A stretch of 64,000 bases of DNA from Hemileia vastatrix (taxonomy: Eukaryota; Basidiomycota; Pucciniomycetes; Pucciniales; Zaghouaniaceae). The notes below the pieces were generated by a model. That model was not told the origin of the DNA and ran no database searches. It saw only the letters and a list, made by a program, of their open reading frames with translations. Location: contig JASXTE010000015.1 in assembly GCA_030280995.1 (NCBI GenBank), positions 23,433,501 through 23,497,500 of the forward strand. The letters run 5' to 3'. Shown here piece by piece: positions 33,268 through 45,289 of this stretch; position 1 is the first letter of the stretch, and each line of letters opens with the position of its first letter. A program made the position numbers and the translations under genes.

Positions 33268-34566
33268 TATCAGCCAAGCTGTAACAGGAGCCCAGTAAAT
33301 GTTATGTTAATTTATTGGACCTGAAAGAGGGCATAAAAATATGCATGTTATGTATATAAATAAATATTTTATTGCATAATGAAATGATAAAAGTATCTTA
33401 TTAAATATAAGTAAAATAATTATTATATTAATTTTATTATTATATAAATTATTTATACATTTAAATTAAGCATGATATATTTTATATTCTATAAATTATG
33501 GAGCATTTTTATGTATTTAATAAATATAAATTAATAATTAATTAATTATAAACATATATTATAATTATAAGTGTAAAATTAACTTATAATGTAATTAAAT
33601 TAATTAATTAAATTTATATATTAAATAAAGCATTACATATCTTATTAAACAATAATATTGGGCGCTTTTTTTTACCCTTAATTGTGTCAGTAAAATTATT
33701 AAATAAATTAAAACACTTATTTAATAATATGATATTCTAATTCTCACTTTAAATTAGAAATATCATTAAAATAATTATTTGTTTCATTTAAACTAGTTAT
33801 TGAATTAATTATATAGTTAAAGCAATTAATAAATTTTGATTTATACTGGATAAAATTGACTACATGAATTTTTTGCGTGAAAATAATTTTATTTGTTTTA
33901 ATTAAACCCTTTACATCTCACTGTAATACCTGTTATGGATTGTTTTACTCACAGTTCTTATGTTTCAGACTTACTTATTTGCTGATTATTTTAATTAATT
34001 GTTTTGGGAACTTATGGTGGCAAAATTGGTTACTTACTCACGGGTTTAGTTTATTGTTTCATGTTTTTCTCTTAATTTCTATTTTTTAATTGTATTCTCT
34101 CGTCTTCTTGTTTCACATTTTTATTATTTTGTATATACATTATTATGGCGCTTCAGGGATCTCCTTGCCTATAAAAAGGCCTTGGAAGTCCCCTTTAGCC
34201 ACTATCACTTACATTACATTATTATACAAATTTAAAATATTATTATTATTATTTTTTGTGACACTATAAGTCCTATAGAAAATATTATATAAATAAAATA
34301 AAGGTTGCTTTAAGTCTATTAGTAATTATAGTTGATATTTAAGCAGAAAGTAAAATTACTTATTTGATTAAAATACCTTTTTAAGCCATAAATTTTGTCT
34401 TGTCACCACTCTCAAAGTTGTCGTTATACTCACCTTAATTATTCTCTTTATCCTCTCTTATTTCTTTTAATTTTTTTTATATTCTTTATGTCCATTTTTT
34501 CCCTTTCCTCCTTCTTCCTCTTTTCTTCTTCTTGTTTTTCTCCTTCTTCTAGACAGCCAGCCGGCA
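33268..34566 (+). mobile_element. solo LTR (1299 bp) inside copy A
   Basis: Starts TATCAGCCAAGCTG (first TG changed to TA) and ends CAGCCAGCCGGCA. It is flanked by AGAGA at 33263-33267 and 34567-34571. Copy B shows the uninterrupted target around 42002 (GGAGAGAGG). TATAAAAAGG at 34170 is a likely promoter TATA box. It is the same family as the solo LTR at 59476-60603 and a relative of the LTRs of copy C, which begin TGTCAGCCAGGCTA. Confidence 0.88.
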
Positions 34567-34571
34567 AGAGA

Positions 34572-36033
34572 GGTGTGTTAAATCATTCTTCTAGGGAGCC
34601 CTAAAAGATACCAGTTGTTTGTCATGAACCATGGAAACAGAAACAAATTCCTATACCTGCCACTTTAAAAGAAGATATTATCAAGGTCATTAGCTAACAA
34701 ATTCAAACTAGATTATACAAACAGTCATTATCATGTTATTCAAGTCCAGTGACTTGTATTAAGAAACCTAATGGTAAACTCAGGGTAGTTCACAATCTAA
34801 GATAATTAAATAGGGTTACAATAAAAGATGCAGGAATACCACCTAGTGAAGAGGAGTTTATTGGTACGCTAGCAGGAAGAGTGTGTTATAGTTTGGGAGA
34901 TATAATAGGGGCATATTATGAAAGAGAGTTATGTCCAGATTCTAAGGCTCTAAAAACTTTTAATACACCACTTGGACAATTTAACTAACAAGATTACCTC
35001 AAGATGAAACTAATTTGGCTGCTGTATATCAAGCCATTTTAGCTTGAATTCTACAAGACAAGATTCCACAATATGGTGATATATTTATTGATGATGGTGG
35101 GATTAAAGGACCTTCAGCAGATTATGGTAATGAAGTATTGAAGGAGAATCCAGGGATATGAAAATATATCTGGGAATATTCTGTTGTTTTAGAGAGGATT
35201 TTGATTAGGATTGAAGAAGCTGGATTAACTATTTCAGGTTCTAAATTTTCTTGTTTTGTGCCATCTTTGGAAATTCAAGGTCATGTGGTATGTAGAGAGG
35301 GTTGAATTATTTCAAAGAAGAAGGTTGAAAAAATTCATTCCAGGCAAAGACACAAGAATACAACCAGATTCAGAGGGTTTTTAGGCATATGTGTTTATGT
35401 TAGAATGTTTATCAAGGACTTTTCTTCATTGGATGCTCCTTTGAGATGGTTGACTAGGAAAGATGCTGACTGGGAGTGAGATGAAGAGTGTGAAGAGGCG
35501 TCTGAGAGATTAAAGAGGTTTTTTGGGGAAGATATTATCCTGCATAAATTAGATTAAGGGAAAGATGCAGGCAGAAATTATTTAGCTGTTGATTCTAGCA
35601 GATTGCCGCTGGGGTGGTTCTGTCCCAAATGGATAAAGACGGTTATATTAGACCAGTCAGGTATGAATCTGTGGTATTTAATGAGGTGGAATCAAGATAT
35701 TCTCAAACATTATTGGAACTCTGTGGGGTTGCTAAAATTCTAAAGAAGCTTCAAAATGTTTTATGTGGAAAAAACTTCCAACTAAAAGTGAATGAAAAAT
35801 ATTTAATTTAAATGATTAATTCCCCTAGCTTACTAAATGCACCCATGACCAGATGGGTAGCTTTTATTCAACACTTTTCCTTTTATTTAGCTCAAAATCC
35901 TGGCAAGAAATTTACTATTTCAGATGGATTATCAAGAAGACCCCCTACAGAAGAGGATTCTGACTCAGAAGAATTTGATGAATATATACCTGTAATCAAG
36001 GCCAGCACAAAAGGTGCTGAAGACTTTCCTTAA
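34572..36033 (+). pseudogene. reverse transcriptase and RNase H of copy A
   Basis: Decayed pol core. Visible motifs are SPVTCIKKPNGKLRVVHNLR, SLGDIIGAYYERELCP, the catalytic FIDDGGIKGPS (35081 onward), RFRGFLGICVYVRMFIKDF and the connection APLRWLTRKDADWE. The RNase H part is RPVRYESVVFNEVESRYSQ (35641-35700), then APMTRWVAFIQHFSFYL and FTISDGLSRRPP. There are at least eight stops in the RT part. The longest open pieces are 35614-35811 and 35812-36033. Copy B has the same order. Confidence 0.83.
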
Positions 36034-36069
36034 CTCCCCCATGAGTTTAAACCGGATGGCTTAATTTCT

Positions 36070-36540
36070 GTGAATAAAGATGAAGATAACCTCCCCTATG
36101 AGGTTAAACTGGAGAGCTTAATATTCATAGATAGCAACCATTACCTCCCCCAAGGGGTTAAAGTGGCTGGATTAATTTCTGTTAATAACAATGATGATTA
36201 CCTCTACCATGAAGATAAACTGGATAATAATAAAAATATGGTAAATTATGTGCTTGGGGAGTTTGAAAATGGTGTAGATAAATTTAGTAAAAAAGAGGTT
36301 GGAGATGTTGTGTATATGGATGAGGATGGTGATATTGTGTGGGATAGTAGAAAACTGGTTAATGGTGTATATGTGGGATTATTAGTAAATTTGGTTAAAG
36401 AGAGGTTGGGTGATTGTAAACGTTTGGTTAAAAAGAGCTTGGACAAAGATGAGGTTGATGAATCTGAACAGGGTAAAAAAGGGAAAAGAAGAAAATTTGG
36501 TTGTTAAAAGGTTGGAAGGTTCAAAAGTAGAAAATTCAAA
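36070..36540 (+). pseudogene. acidic spacer between RNase H and integrase of copy A
   Basis: Open for 145 codons, rich in Asp, Glu, Asn and Lys with an NGVYVGLLVNLVKERLGDC segment, ending in basic KKGKRRK. Copy B conserves it (43570-43900), so it is a genuine part of pol in this lineage and not a chance frame. The role is unknown. Confidence 0.6.
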
Positions 36541-36779
36541 ATCTTTTATGATAAATAGGTAAAGTCAAGGATTTAAATAATTGGCTTATTCATTTACAAG
36601 TGATTTAGGAGATAGGGAAGTGCCTGTTGATATTATATTGATGGATTTACAAGATGATGTCTGGGGACAGACAGGTTTTTATTATAAAACGGGGAAATAC
36701 TTATTAACGTTAGAAAGGCAGGATAATAAAAAATAACAAATGTTGAATGGTTGGCTATCAAAAGTAAGTCACCAGGATT

Positions 36780-37280
36780 TTATCTTTCCAGAAGAAGATT
36801 AATGAGAAGGAGGTATCTAAATCCTCAAGTTGTTATAACTCAAAAGAAAGGGCAAGAATTTGTTATGAAATCACTGCAAGAAGATCTTGGGAATAGAGGA
36901 GTTGGTGAAACTTATCAATGAATTTCTGATAGATTTTGGTGGCCTGGAATGAAGCTGGCTGTTAAATGATATTTACTCATTCTTGTGATGAATATCAAAG
37001 GATGATTTATTTAAGGCAAAAGGAGCCTGGACATGCAATCAGTGAACACACTCTTTTTGGTAGGGTTAGTTTAGATTCTGTTCAAATTAAAGAAGGTAGA
37101 TATAAATATTTAATTGTAGCCAGAGATGATTTATCTGGTTGGGTAGAGGCAGTTCCTCTTATTAATTTTAATTTGGGGAATGTGGCAGATTTTTTGATTA
37201 AAAACTGGGTATATAGGTATGGAGTGATGAAGTTAGAAATGTTTGATGGAGGTCCTGAATTTGGGGAAGAGGAATTCTAG
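36780..37280 (+). pseudogene. truncated integrase of copy A
   Basis: Zinc-region remnants (RFWWPGMK, CDEYQRM) are followed by core sequence FGRVSLDSVQIKEGRYKYL, DDLSGWVEAVPL and KNWVYRYGVMKLEMFDGGPE. The frame then departs from copy B at about 37265 and the rest of the core, including the catalytic Glu and the C-terminal domain, is missing. A GA-rich segment of different character follows. Confidence 0.82.
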
Positions 37281-37647
37281 GGATGAAAGAAGAGAGCCTT
37301 GATTGGAGAGATGGAGAAGCAAGAAGAGCAGATGGAGGTGGACCCAGAGATTCAAATTCAGAAAGAATGTTCAAAAAGGCTGATGGTTTGAAAGGAGTAG
37401 TAATTTTGGAGGTGGATGATTTTGAAGATGGAGTAGCATGTTTGCATTGGGAGGCAAAACTCATGGCAGGAAGAGGGAGTGAGCCAAATTTGAGGCCAGA
37501 GAATTTTCTCTTCTTTTCAAAGAAGTTGGAAAAGGCCCTGTTGTAGGTGTAACCTCTCTGGTTATAAGTGTAGGTCCACTCTTGATGGATAAAGGAACAT
37601 ATATCACAGGCTTGGTCTCTAGTGGCAGTGAAGTTGTAAGGAGTCAT
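37198..37647 (-). CDS. hypothetical ORF in a segment replacing the copy A integrase end
   Basis: 149 codons on the minus strand; the portion after 37281 lies in GA-rich plus-strand DNA that has no counterpart in copy B. It contains RDQACDICSFIHQEW and a Ser/Pro-rich second half. There is no recognised domain. Its last 25 codons overlap the integrase remnant and are certainly not part of any original gene. It may be a fragment of an inserted gene or a chance frame. Confidence 0.25.
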   Translation of the reverse strand: MTPYNFTATRDQACDICSFIHQEWTYTYNQRGYTYNRAFSNFFEKKRKFSGLKFGSLPLPAMSFASQCKHATPSSKSSTSKITTPFKPSAFLNILSEFESLGPPPSALLASPSLQSRLSSFIPRIPLPQIQDLHQTFLTSSLHTYIPSF

Positions 37648-37769
37648 CTTGAAAATATGATCATTAGGATGGAAAGGATAACCTGGATAGGAGAATAGGG
37701 AATGGAGAAAAATGATGGTGGCTAAAAGGGCTCAAGGACAGTAGCAGGAAGTTGGAATCAATGGAATAT

Positions 37770-37990
37770 TTGGGTCCTCCATGACCTTAAACTGGAAAAA
37801 TTTCAATCATTTGTCCCCTATGGCCTTAAACTAGTAAATTACTTTCTCTTTGGTCCACCAAGATTTAAATTGGCAATTCAATCATTATATTTACAATTTA
37901 TGTGGGTTTTGCAGAAGGATAATCCACCAAGACTATAAGCTGGAAATTAATTAAAAGTTTGGTTTTCAGGATATTAGGAGGGAATTTTAA
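37770..37990. repeat. degenerate motif repeat, copy A 3' region
   Basis: At least four spaced occurrences of a CCACCAAGACTTTAAACTGG-like phrase followed by AAATT, about 40-60 bp apart. The same phrase recurs at 46260-46640 in copy B. Confidence 0.6.
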
Positions 37991-38619
37991 TCTAGTTGGA
38001 TATTCAATTGAGTCATATTTAATTTATCACTGGCTCATCAGTACTCAAACTGGTACTCACTCATTTGGACAACTCAGTCATTGATAGAAAAAGTGCAACT
38101 AACTATAGGAATGAAGATGCCATTAAATGGATCTATTTAGGTTAAAGAAAGATGGATATTTTAAAGGTTATTGTTGGAGATTGTTAAAAAGATGAAAATA
38201 GAGATTCTAAGAAATTCTGCCAAAAGATGAATTCTGATTAAATTTAGGAGTGACTTAAAAGGGTTCAAAATTTATTTGAATGTTGTGATGCTGAAGTATT
38301 GAAGATGGATACAAGTTGGAATATTAGTGGGTCTCTTTGGTAGAATATGTAGGTGGTAGGTTGGAGGACCTTATGGCAAGAATAGAATCAGAATATTTGG
38401 CTCAGGGGGAAGCAAAATGAGAATGTAATCAAAAGTATTTTGCTTATTAAGGAGGCCTACTCTCTCATTCTGTAAAAAAAAGAGGGGAGTCTGAAGGAAT
38501 TAAAACCTTTCTCTAAGTATTGGAATCATCACAAGGCAAATACGGTTTACTAAAAGATTATTTCAAATATGACAATCAAGATACAATAAAAAAGAATTAA
38601 AGCCAAAAGACAAAAACAA

Positions 38620-39362
38620 TTATCAGCACCAAAAGATTAAAGTATGAAATTTTAAAAATAGAGAAGACAATAAAAATAAATAATCTCTTTGAAATCTATC
38701 AACATCATTATCCAAACTTTGCATTAAAATTCTTCTCTTCATTAAATCTTTAGTATTATTAGCAGGGGTTTCCTGAAGATAAGTTAAAAATTTACACCCT
38801 ATATCATCACAAAAATCAAGAAAGAGATATCTATGAAACTTTGGATAGTGATTAATGTAATTATTATGCACCTGGAAAATGTCATATACATAGGTGTGTT
38901 CAATAGCTTAGGAGAAGAATTTAGGAGTTGGAAGAGAATGGTAGATGTATGTGGAATTAGCAGGAGGTTTAAAATTAAAATAAAGGACTAAATTTTTAAG
39001 GTCAGAAATAATGTTTCAGAAAATCCAAAGGGTGATACTGGCAATATAGGATTAGGATCTTGAGATGGAGTAGGAAGCTCAGGATTAGGATTTTGAGATG
39101 AAGAAGCTGTTTTAGCCTTAATGTTTCTAAAGAAGGTGGGAATTCAGGATATTTTCTTTTTAGGCATTGTTGGATCAGGAAGGGAAGCTGGTCCAGTATA
39201 GACATTAGTTCTGGAAGGAAAAAATGGACAATTACACTTGATTTTCTTAAGTCTGCAAAGATCACAGGAAGTTCTTCCAGGAAGACCAGGGTTAGAAATC
39301 AGACAAGGAACCTTTTATTTGGCACATAGTTCACATGGGACAGAAAGATCTTTTGTTGACAT
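38620..39362 (-). pseudogene. antisense cysteine-cluster ORF of copy A
   Basis: Read from ATG 39362-39360: VPCELCAK, a stop, KVPCLISNPGLPGRTSCDLC and RLKKIKCNCPF. This C-x2-C...C / C-x2-C-x6-C spacing resembles the zinc-binding clusters of basidiomycete DNA-binding or transposon-associated proteins. A Pro/Ser-rich linker follows, then after a frameshift near 39005 an alpha-helical C-terminal part (YPKFHRYLFLDFCDDIGCKF, MKRRILMQSLDNDVDRFQRD). It is conserved in copy B at the same place and strand. It lies between pol and the 3' LTR, opposite in direction to gag-pol. The function is unknown; a DNA-binding or regulatory role is inferred only. Confidence 0.55.
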
Positions 39363-39510
39363 TTACTAGTGATGATGATCAAGATGAATTGAATATTGGT
39401 TTTCAAGGGTAGTAGGATAAGATGGTTGAAGTGGATGAAGAGAAGACGAATACGTGTTAAATTAATTATGCAAGTTTAAAGAATGGGGAAATTCTTCATT
39501 GGAGGGAGGA

Positions 39511-40270
39511 TGTGGAAGTCTCAAGATTAGTATGGAAAATGGTTTATTAAGAAAAGGGGTATTTTTAAGTTGATTATAGAGATTGAAAAGCCAATCTAAT
39601 TGTATAATGATTTATATTTGAAGGAGAAAGTATTTAAAATGGTTAATTTAATGAGTCGAGATTAAAAAAATAACTAACAGTCAGAAAATGCAAGTATAGG
39701 TATAAAGGTGTATGGAAATTAAATTTAGGAGTCTCAAGAGCCTTTTTGAATTTTCAGGGAATTTTTACTATTTTTATTCTATTTTTATTAATTTTATAAA
39801 GTATTTTGATTATATTTAATGATTTTTTAATAATTTACTCAAATTTAACAATGTGCTATTAGATGAATAGGTCTGTGCAGACTATGAAAGCTAGTTGGTA
39901 TTATAAAGGAGAAGTAGCTCTATCATCTGTAATATTTCTGGACTTTTTATTATTTTTTTAAGGTTCTAATTGAGTCTGGAAGTCCCTATTAGCTCCGTAC
40001 AAACTCTGGTGACATCTGGACTAGCTCTGGGATGCTCTGGCTGGGAAGAAAAAAGCATGTGAAATACTATGCATATAATGCTTTTAGGTTCAAAATTAGA
40101 CAGTATCAGAGACATATACAGAGAATCTTAACCATAAACCACAACATAAAATAATAACATATTATAAAAATTGTAATTTCCTTATAAATATAACTCTTTT
40201 ACATAAAATTTAATAAATAACACTCAACAACTCATAAATATATACTTATAGGGTACCATTATAAAGTTTT
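39511..40270 (+). repeat. 3' LTR of copy A, truncated
   Basis: Starts TGTGGAAGTCTC after the purine tract and follows LTR 28300 to its position of about 29060 (ACTTATAGGGTA), then jumps into copy B protease sequence. The last 325 bp are missing. Confidence 0.8.
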
Positions 40271-40299
40271 CAATAATAGGTACTTTCTGATACTCTTGG

Positions 40300-42050
40300 A
40301 TATTTATTGGTAACTCTTAATAATAAAGAGGTGAAGGCCCTGGTGGATTCTGGGTCACAAATAAATCTTATTTCATGAGAGAAAGCTACATAAGTAGGCT
40401 TTCCAATTAAGACTGTCACTGGTGGTAATCTTAGAAGAATTGGAGTTCATGCAATTGAGCTTATGGGAACATCAAAGAATGTTTAATTCTGTGTAGGTGT
40501 ATCTGTTTGAAAGGTGCTTTATTATGTGGCCAGAGGGGCTGTGAAAATGGCTCTAGGTGGTCCATTTTTTATGTATTTTGAATCCAAGATTGGTTATCAA
40601 CCTGGTATGGGTGTTATTTTAGAGATTACTGATGAAGATACGAGAAGGCTTCATATGCAGTTGGCACCTCCTGTAAATGAAGGTTGAGAGACTAAGCCTA
40701 GTATTAACACTATGTGTCAGTGTTGTGTTTGCACCAAGAAGAGAAAAATAAAAAGGTCAGCTTCTGTTAAATTTATTAAAAAAGATGGTAATGAAGACTC
40801 CCATTTTTTGGGGTAGGAAGGGCTGATTTCTCTAATGTTGTAATCTCTCCTCAAGAAGAGATCTGGGATTGTAATAGATGAGCTCATTTGTAGATAATTC
40901 AAGTGGATACTCAATTTATTTCTGTTGATATCTCTTTGGAATGTCATTATGTTTTGTATTTTTCTATATGTTAGTTATCTTTATCAAATTTTTCTATAAA
41001 TTCTAAAAATGGTTCAAGAGGAAAAATGGGATGTATTGTGTTGGATGAAAATTGGAATGGTAATTTTTTTAATATAGTTTCACTACACAATATAGGGGGT
41101 GGACTTGCTAGCAAGTCCCCAACCTGAACTCAGATGGAATTGAGATGGAACTCAGACTGAACTTATACTGAACCCATACTGAACTCTACTTGAACACCCA
41201 CCTAAACCTTTTCATCTGAGTGGTGTTCATCCCTGATTGTATGGTTCCTTTTTCAATAGCTCAATGTGTGTTCAATCTGGGATGAGCTTGGGTTCAAGGT
41301 TGCAGACTTGCTAGCAAGTCCACCCCCCCATATTGTGTGGTGTGTATAATAGTAGTTTTGTTTTGTGTGGTATATTTTATGGCTTCCAGAAAGAGGATAA
41401 ACTGCAATAATCTCATCAAAATCAACAAAAAAACTTGGTATAATTAATTCACAAAAAAATAATATTTGTGATAATTTTATTTCTGTACTCCAGCAAGAGT
41501 TCAAACTGCCAATTTTATTTACTGGGGATTTTGTGGAGGAAAATGGTAGTTATGAGAATGTAAAATTAGACAAATAAAAGGGGATAAAAATATTAAAATT
41601 AATAATAAAAATTATGTTTCAACTTATTTTGTTTCTGATTCTGATGATGAAGAAAATACTGATTACAAATTATTTAATGGGGGATCTAGAAGAGATCTTA
41701 TTCCTCAAGTCAAAGTGGATGTCAATGCAGAAACATATAAAAAGGTAGCTAACAGGGTCAGACCAATTAACAAACCACTTCCAGCTGAATTAAACCCACC
41801 TTTGAAGAGGCCTACTTATCAAGAGACCCATATGAGTATCCTTTAGTCAAGAATACACCTGAATTTTCTGAAACATCACAAATTACTTTTGAGAGCCTGG
41901 GTGTTGTTAATTTTGGACCTGAATATTGGTTGTCAGATGAAGAGTAGAAGTTTTTGTTGGATGTGATGGTAAAGAGGGAGAAGTCCATCGCTTTTGTGGA
42001 AGAGGAGAGAGGTTTTTCAAAGCATTCTTATGGGGATCCTTACAAAATTC
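40300..42050 (+). pseudogene. aspartic protease and linker of copy B
   Basis: ALVDSGSQINLIS has an intact D-S-G active site (40346-40354). Then come GGNLRRIGVHAIELMGTS, ALGGPFFMYFESKIGYQPG and the basic Cys tail CQCCVCTKKRKIKR. Several stops interrupt the region. The linker to RT is split by a MITE and has acidic stretches like those of copy A. Confidence 0.8.
41081..41342. mobile_element. CACTA-type MITE, copy 2
   Basis: 262 bp with ends CACTACACAATATAGGGGG and CATATTGTGTGGTG. Both ends contain the palindrome CTTGCTAGCAAG. Flanks are TTT and TGT, possibly a mutated 3-bp duplication. It interrupts copy B. Confidence 0.85.
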
Positions 42051-42059
42051 ATGTTTAAT

Positions 42060-43420
42060 GACATGAGCCATGGCAGCAAAAAGCCAATTCCAATCCCTGA
42101 AGCTTTAAAAAATAATTATATTGAAGTCATCAGAGATTGAATTTGAACTGGATTATATGAGCAGTCCTTATCAGGTAACTCAAGTCCATTGTTCTTTATC
42201 AAGAAACCTAATGGCAAGCTCAGGGTAGTTCATTATCTTAAGTAATTAAATAGGGTTAAAATAAAAGATGCTGGTATACTACCTAGTACAGAGGTGTTTT
42301 TAGAGGTGTTTTCTGGTAGAATTTTTTCTATTTTTGTAGATATTATGAGGGAATATGATGAGAGAGAATTACATCCTGCTTCTAGGCCTCTCACTACTTT
42401 TGGTCTCCACTTTGACAATAAATATTAATGAGATTAACTCAAGGTGCAACTAATTCTGTTGCTGTTTATCAGGCTCAGATGGCTTGGATTCTTAAAGATG
42501 AAATTCTAGAATATGCAGGTATATTTATTGATGATGGTGGGATTAAAGGTCCTTCAACAGATTATGATAATGAAGTGTTGGAGTAGAAGCCAGGGATGCA
42601 AAATTTCATCTGGGAGTATGCTATTGTTCTACTGAGAATATTTTTTAGTATTGAAGAGGCCAGTTTAAACATCTCTGGATCAAATTTTTCTTTTTGTGTA
42701 CCAGCTTTGGAGATTCTAGGTCATGTGGTATATAGAGAAGGTAGGATTATTTCAAAGAAGAAGGTTAACAAAATTCAGTCCTGGAAAAGAGCCAAGAATA
42801 TGACCAAATTCAGAGGATTCTTAGGTGTATGTGTTTACATTAGAATATTCATCAAGGACTTTTCTTCATTAGCAGCTCCTTTGATACCGTTGAGTATGAA
42901 CAATGCTGATTGGGAGTGGGATGAAGAATGTGAATAGGTGTTTATGAAGTTGATGAAGGTGGTAGGAAAAAGATATTGTGCTCCATAAATTATATTATGG
43001 TAAAGGAGCATGTAGGATTAATTTGGCTGTGGACTCAAGTAAAATTACTGCTGGGGAGGTCTTTTCCCAGATTTATAAATCTGGTTACATCATACCAGTC
43101 AGGTATGAATCTGTGGTCTTTACTGAGGTGGAATCAAGATATTATAAACCAAAATTAGAGCTCTGTGGAGTGGAAAATATTCTGAAGAAATTTCAAAATG
43201 TTTTATGGGGACAACACTTCAAACTTAAAGTGGTTTATAAATCTTTAATTAAAATGATTAATTCCCCAAGGTTAACAAATGCTCCCATGAAGAGATAAGT
43301 AGCTTTTACTAAACATTTTTTCTTTTGATCTAGTTTATAGGCTTGGAAAAATTTTCACTATTACAGATGGATTTTCAAGAAGATCACTTAATGAAGAGGA
43401 TTCTAACTCAGAAGAATTTG
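42060..43420 (+). pseudogene. reverse transcriptase and RNase H of copy B
   Basis: FFIKKPNGKLRVVHYL, the catalytic FIDDGGIKGPSTDYD (42521 onward), then an open stretch 42596-42937 with GHVVYREGRIISKKKVNKI, FRGFLGVCVYIRIFIKDF and NNADWEWDEECE. The RNase H part, 42978-43298, has AVDSSKITAGEVFSQIYKSG and RYESVVFTEVESRYYKPKL. Fewer stops than in copy A, but still inactive. Confidence 0.83.
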
Positions 43421-43960
43421 ATGATGATATACCTGTTATCAAGGCCAGCACAAAAGGTGCTGAAGACATTCCTTACCTTTCCCATGAGGTTAAACTGGCT
43501 GGCTCACTATGTATAAATAGTGAAGATGAGGACCTCTTCCAAGAGGATAAGCTGACTGGTTGTATAAATGTGGGAAATGATGTGCTTTGCGAGTTTAGCA
43601 TCAGTGTAGATAAATTTGGTAAAAAAGAGGTTGGAGAAGATGTGGTGTATTATGATGAGGATGGTGAAATTGGGTGGGATAGTAGTATTTTGGTGAATAG
43701 TGTATATGTTGTATTATTAGATAATTTGGTTAAAGAGAGGATGGGAAATTGTAAAAAAAAATTAAAAGGAGGTTGGATGAAGAAGAAGTGATTGATGCTG
43801 AAAGGGGTGTTAAAGAGGTTGAAGAAAATATGGGTAAAATAAGATTGGAAGGTTCAGAGGTGGAAAACTCAAAATCCTTAATGATAAGTAAGCAAAGTCA
43901 AGGTTTAAAATTATTGGCTTATTCATTTGCAGGTGATATTGGTTATAAGGAATAACCCAT
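43420..43960 (+). pseudogene. acidic spacer of copy B pol
   Basis: Counterpart of 36070-36540. The motifs KKEVGEDVVYYDEDGEIGWD and NSVYVVLLDNLVKERMGNC are conserved with copy A. It is open in two pieces, 43570-43791 and 43773-43955. Confidence 0.6.
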
Positions 43961-44099
43961 TAATGTGCTGTTGATGTAAATTCAAGATGAAGTCTGGGGT
44001 CAGACAGGATTCTATTTAAAGTTGGTTAAATATTTGTTAAGTATGGAAGGGCCCAAAAATTGTGATGAATATGATTGGGTGGATATCAAAAGGAAGTAA

Positions 44100-45285
44100 C
44101 CAGGTTTTTATTTATCTGGTAGGAGGCTGATGAAAAGGAGGTATCCATATCCTCAGGTTGTTTTTACTCAGAGAAAGGATAAGAGTTGGTTATGAATTCA
44201 CTGCATGAAGATCTTGGGCATAGAGGTGTTGGTGAATCTTATGAATAAATTACTGATAGATTTCAGTGGCCTGGAATGAAGTTGTCTGTAAAAAATGGGT
44301 TCAGTCATGCAATGAATGTCAAAGAAGAAGCTATTTAAGGCTAAAAAAACCTGGAAACACAACAAGTGAAAACATTCTTTTTGGTAGGGTTAGTTTGCAT
44401 GCTGTTCATATTAGAGAGGGAAATTACAAATACTTAATTGTTTCCAAAGATGATTTATCTGGTTGGGTAGAGGAAGTGCCTCTTATTAATTTGAATTCTG
44501 GAAATGTGGCACAATTTTTAATGAAGGATTGGGTATATAGGTATGGAGTGACAAAGTTGGTGACAGTTGATGGAGGTCCAGAATTTGGGATGGATTTTAG
44601 AGAAGCTATATCAAAGGTTGGATCAAGGGTTAGGGTAGAAAACTCATATTATTCAGAAGCTGAAGGAATTGTAGAAAGAGGAAATTAAGTTATTAAGGAT
44701 GCTTTGGTCAAGATGTGTGGGACAAGTGCTAAAAATTAGAGGCACTATTTACCATTAGTTGTATTTGCTGACAGAATCACTGTCAAAAGGACAACTGGAT
44801 ATTCATCTTATGAACTAGTTTTTGGTCAAAAATTGGTTTTACCAGATGATTTAGAGGCTGAATAATATCTTGGAGTAGATTGAGATATGTTCAAAACTAC
44901 TTAAGATTTATTATGTGCAAGAATGGTTTAGCTAGAAAAGAAAGAAGATACTTTAGAGAAGGCATATTCTATGATGATCAAAATCCAAAATCAGTCAGTC
45001 AGATATTGGGATAAGAGGCTGGCTCATAGACTCAGGAAACCTTTTAAAGGTGGAGAAATGGTTTTGGTGTATATTAGGAGTTTGGAAAGTCAGTGGCGGA
45101 AGATTTTTTCAGATAGTTAGAATGGACCATATAAAGTCAAAGAACAGGTATCTGGCCGCTCATATGTTTTGGAAGAGTTCAATGGTGTAGTGTTAAAGAA
45201 GAGGGTTGCTGCTGATTAAGTGAATCAATCTATCCTAGGAGCATCAGGAGTTCCAAAGCTTAACTCAGAAATGAGGTTCAACTAT
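44100..45285 (+). pseudogene. integrase of copy B
   Basis: Zinc region (CNECQRRSYLRLKKPG), then the core in 44266-44688: RVSLHAVHIREGNYKYL, KDDLSGWVEEVPL, VTVDGGPEFGMDFREA (second catalytic Asp) and EAEGIVERGN (Glu). After a stop the frame continues with RTTGYSSYELVFGQKLVLP and KPFKGGEMVLVYIRSLESQW, then NGPYKVKEQVSGRSYVLEE, the GPY/F module. Four or five stops lie in the C-terminal half. No chromodomain follows, unlike copy C. Confidence 0.85.
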
Positions 45286-45289
45286 TAAT

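Larger units (their letters stand above)
28300..40270 (+). mobile_element. Ty3/Gypsy retrotransposon copy A
   Basis: Starts with an LTR at 28300-29385 (TGTGGCAGTC...CTACA), followed at 29387 by a primer-binding-like TGGTGGCACCC. Gag, protease, reverse transcriptase, RNase H and a partial integrase follow, then an antisense ORF and a truncated 3' LTR at 39511-40270 preceded by the purine tract GGAGGGAGGA. RT has the FIDDGGIKGP form seen in one basidiomycete lineage. It is interrupted by a CACTA-type MITE (30899-31115) and a solo LTR (33268-34566), and broken by many stops. It fuses directly with copy B at about 40271. Confidence 0.88.
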
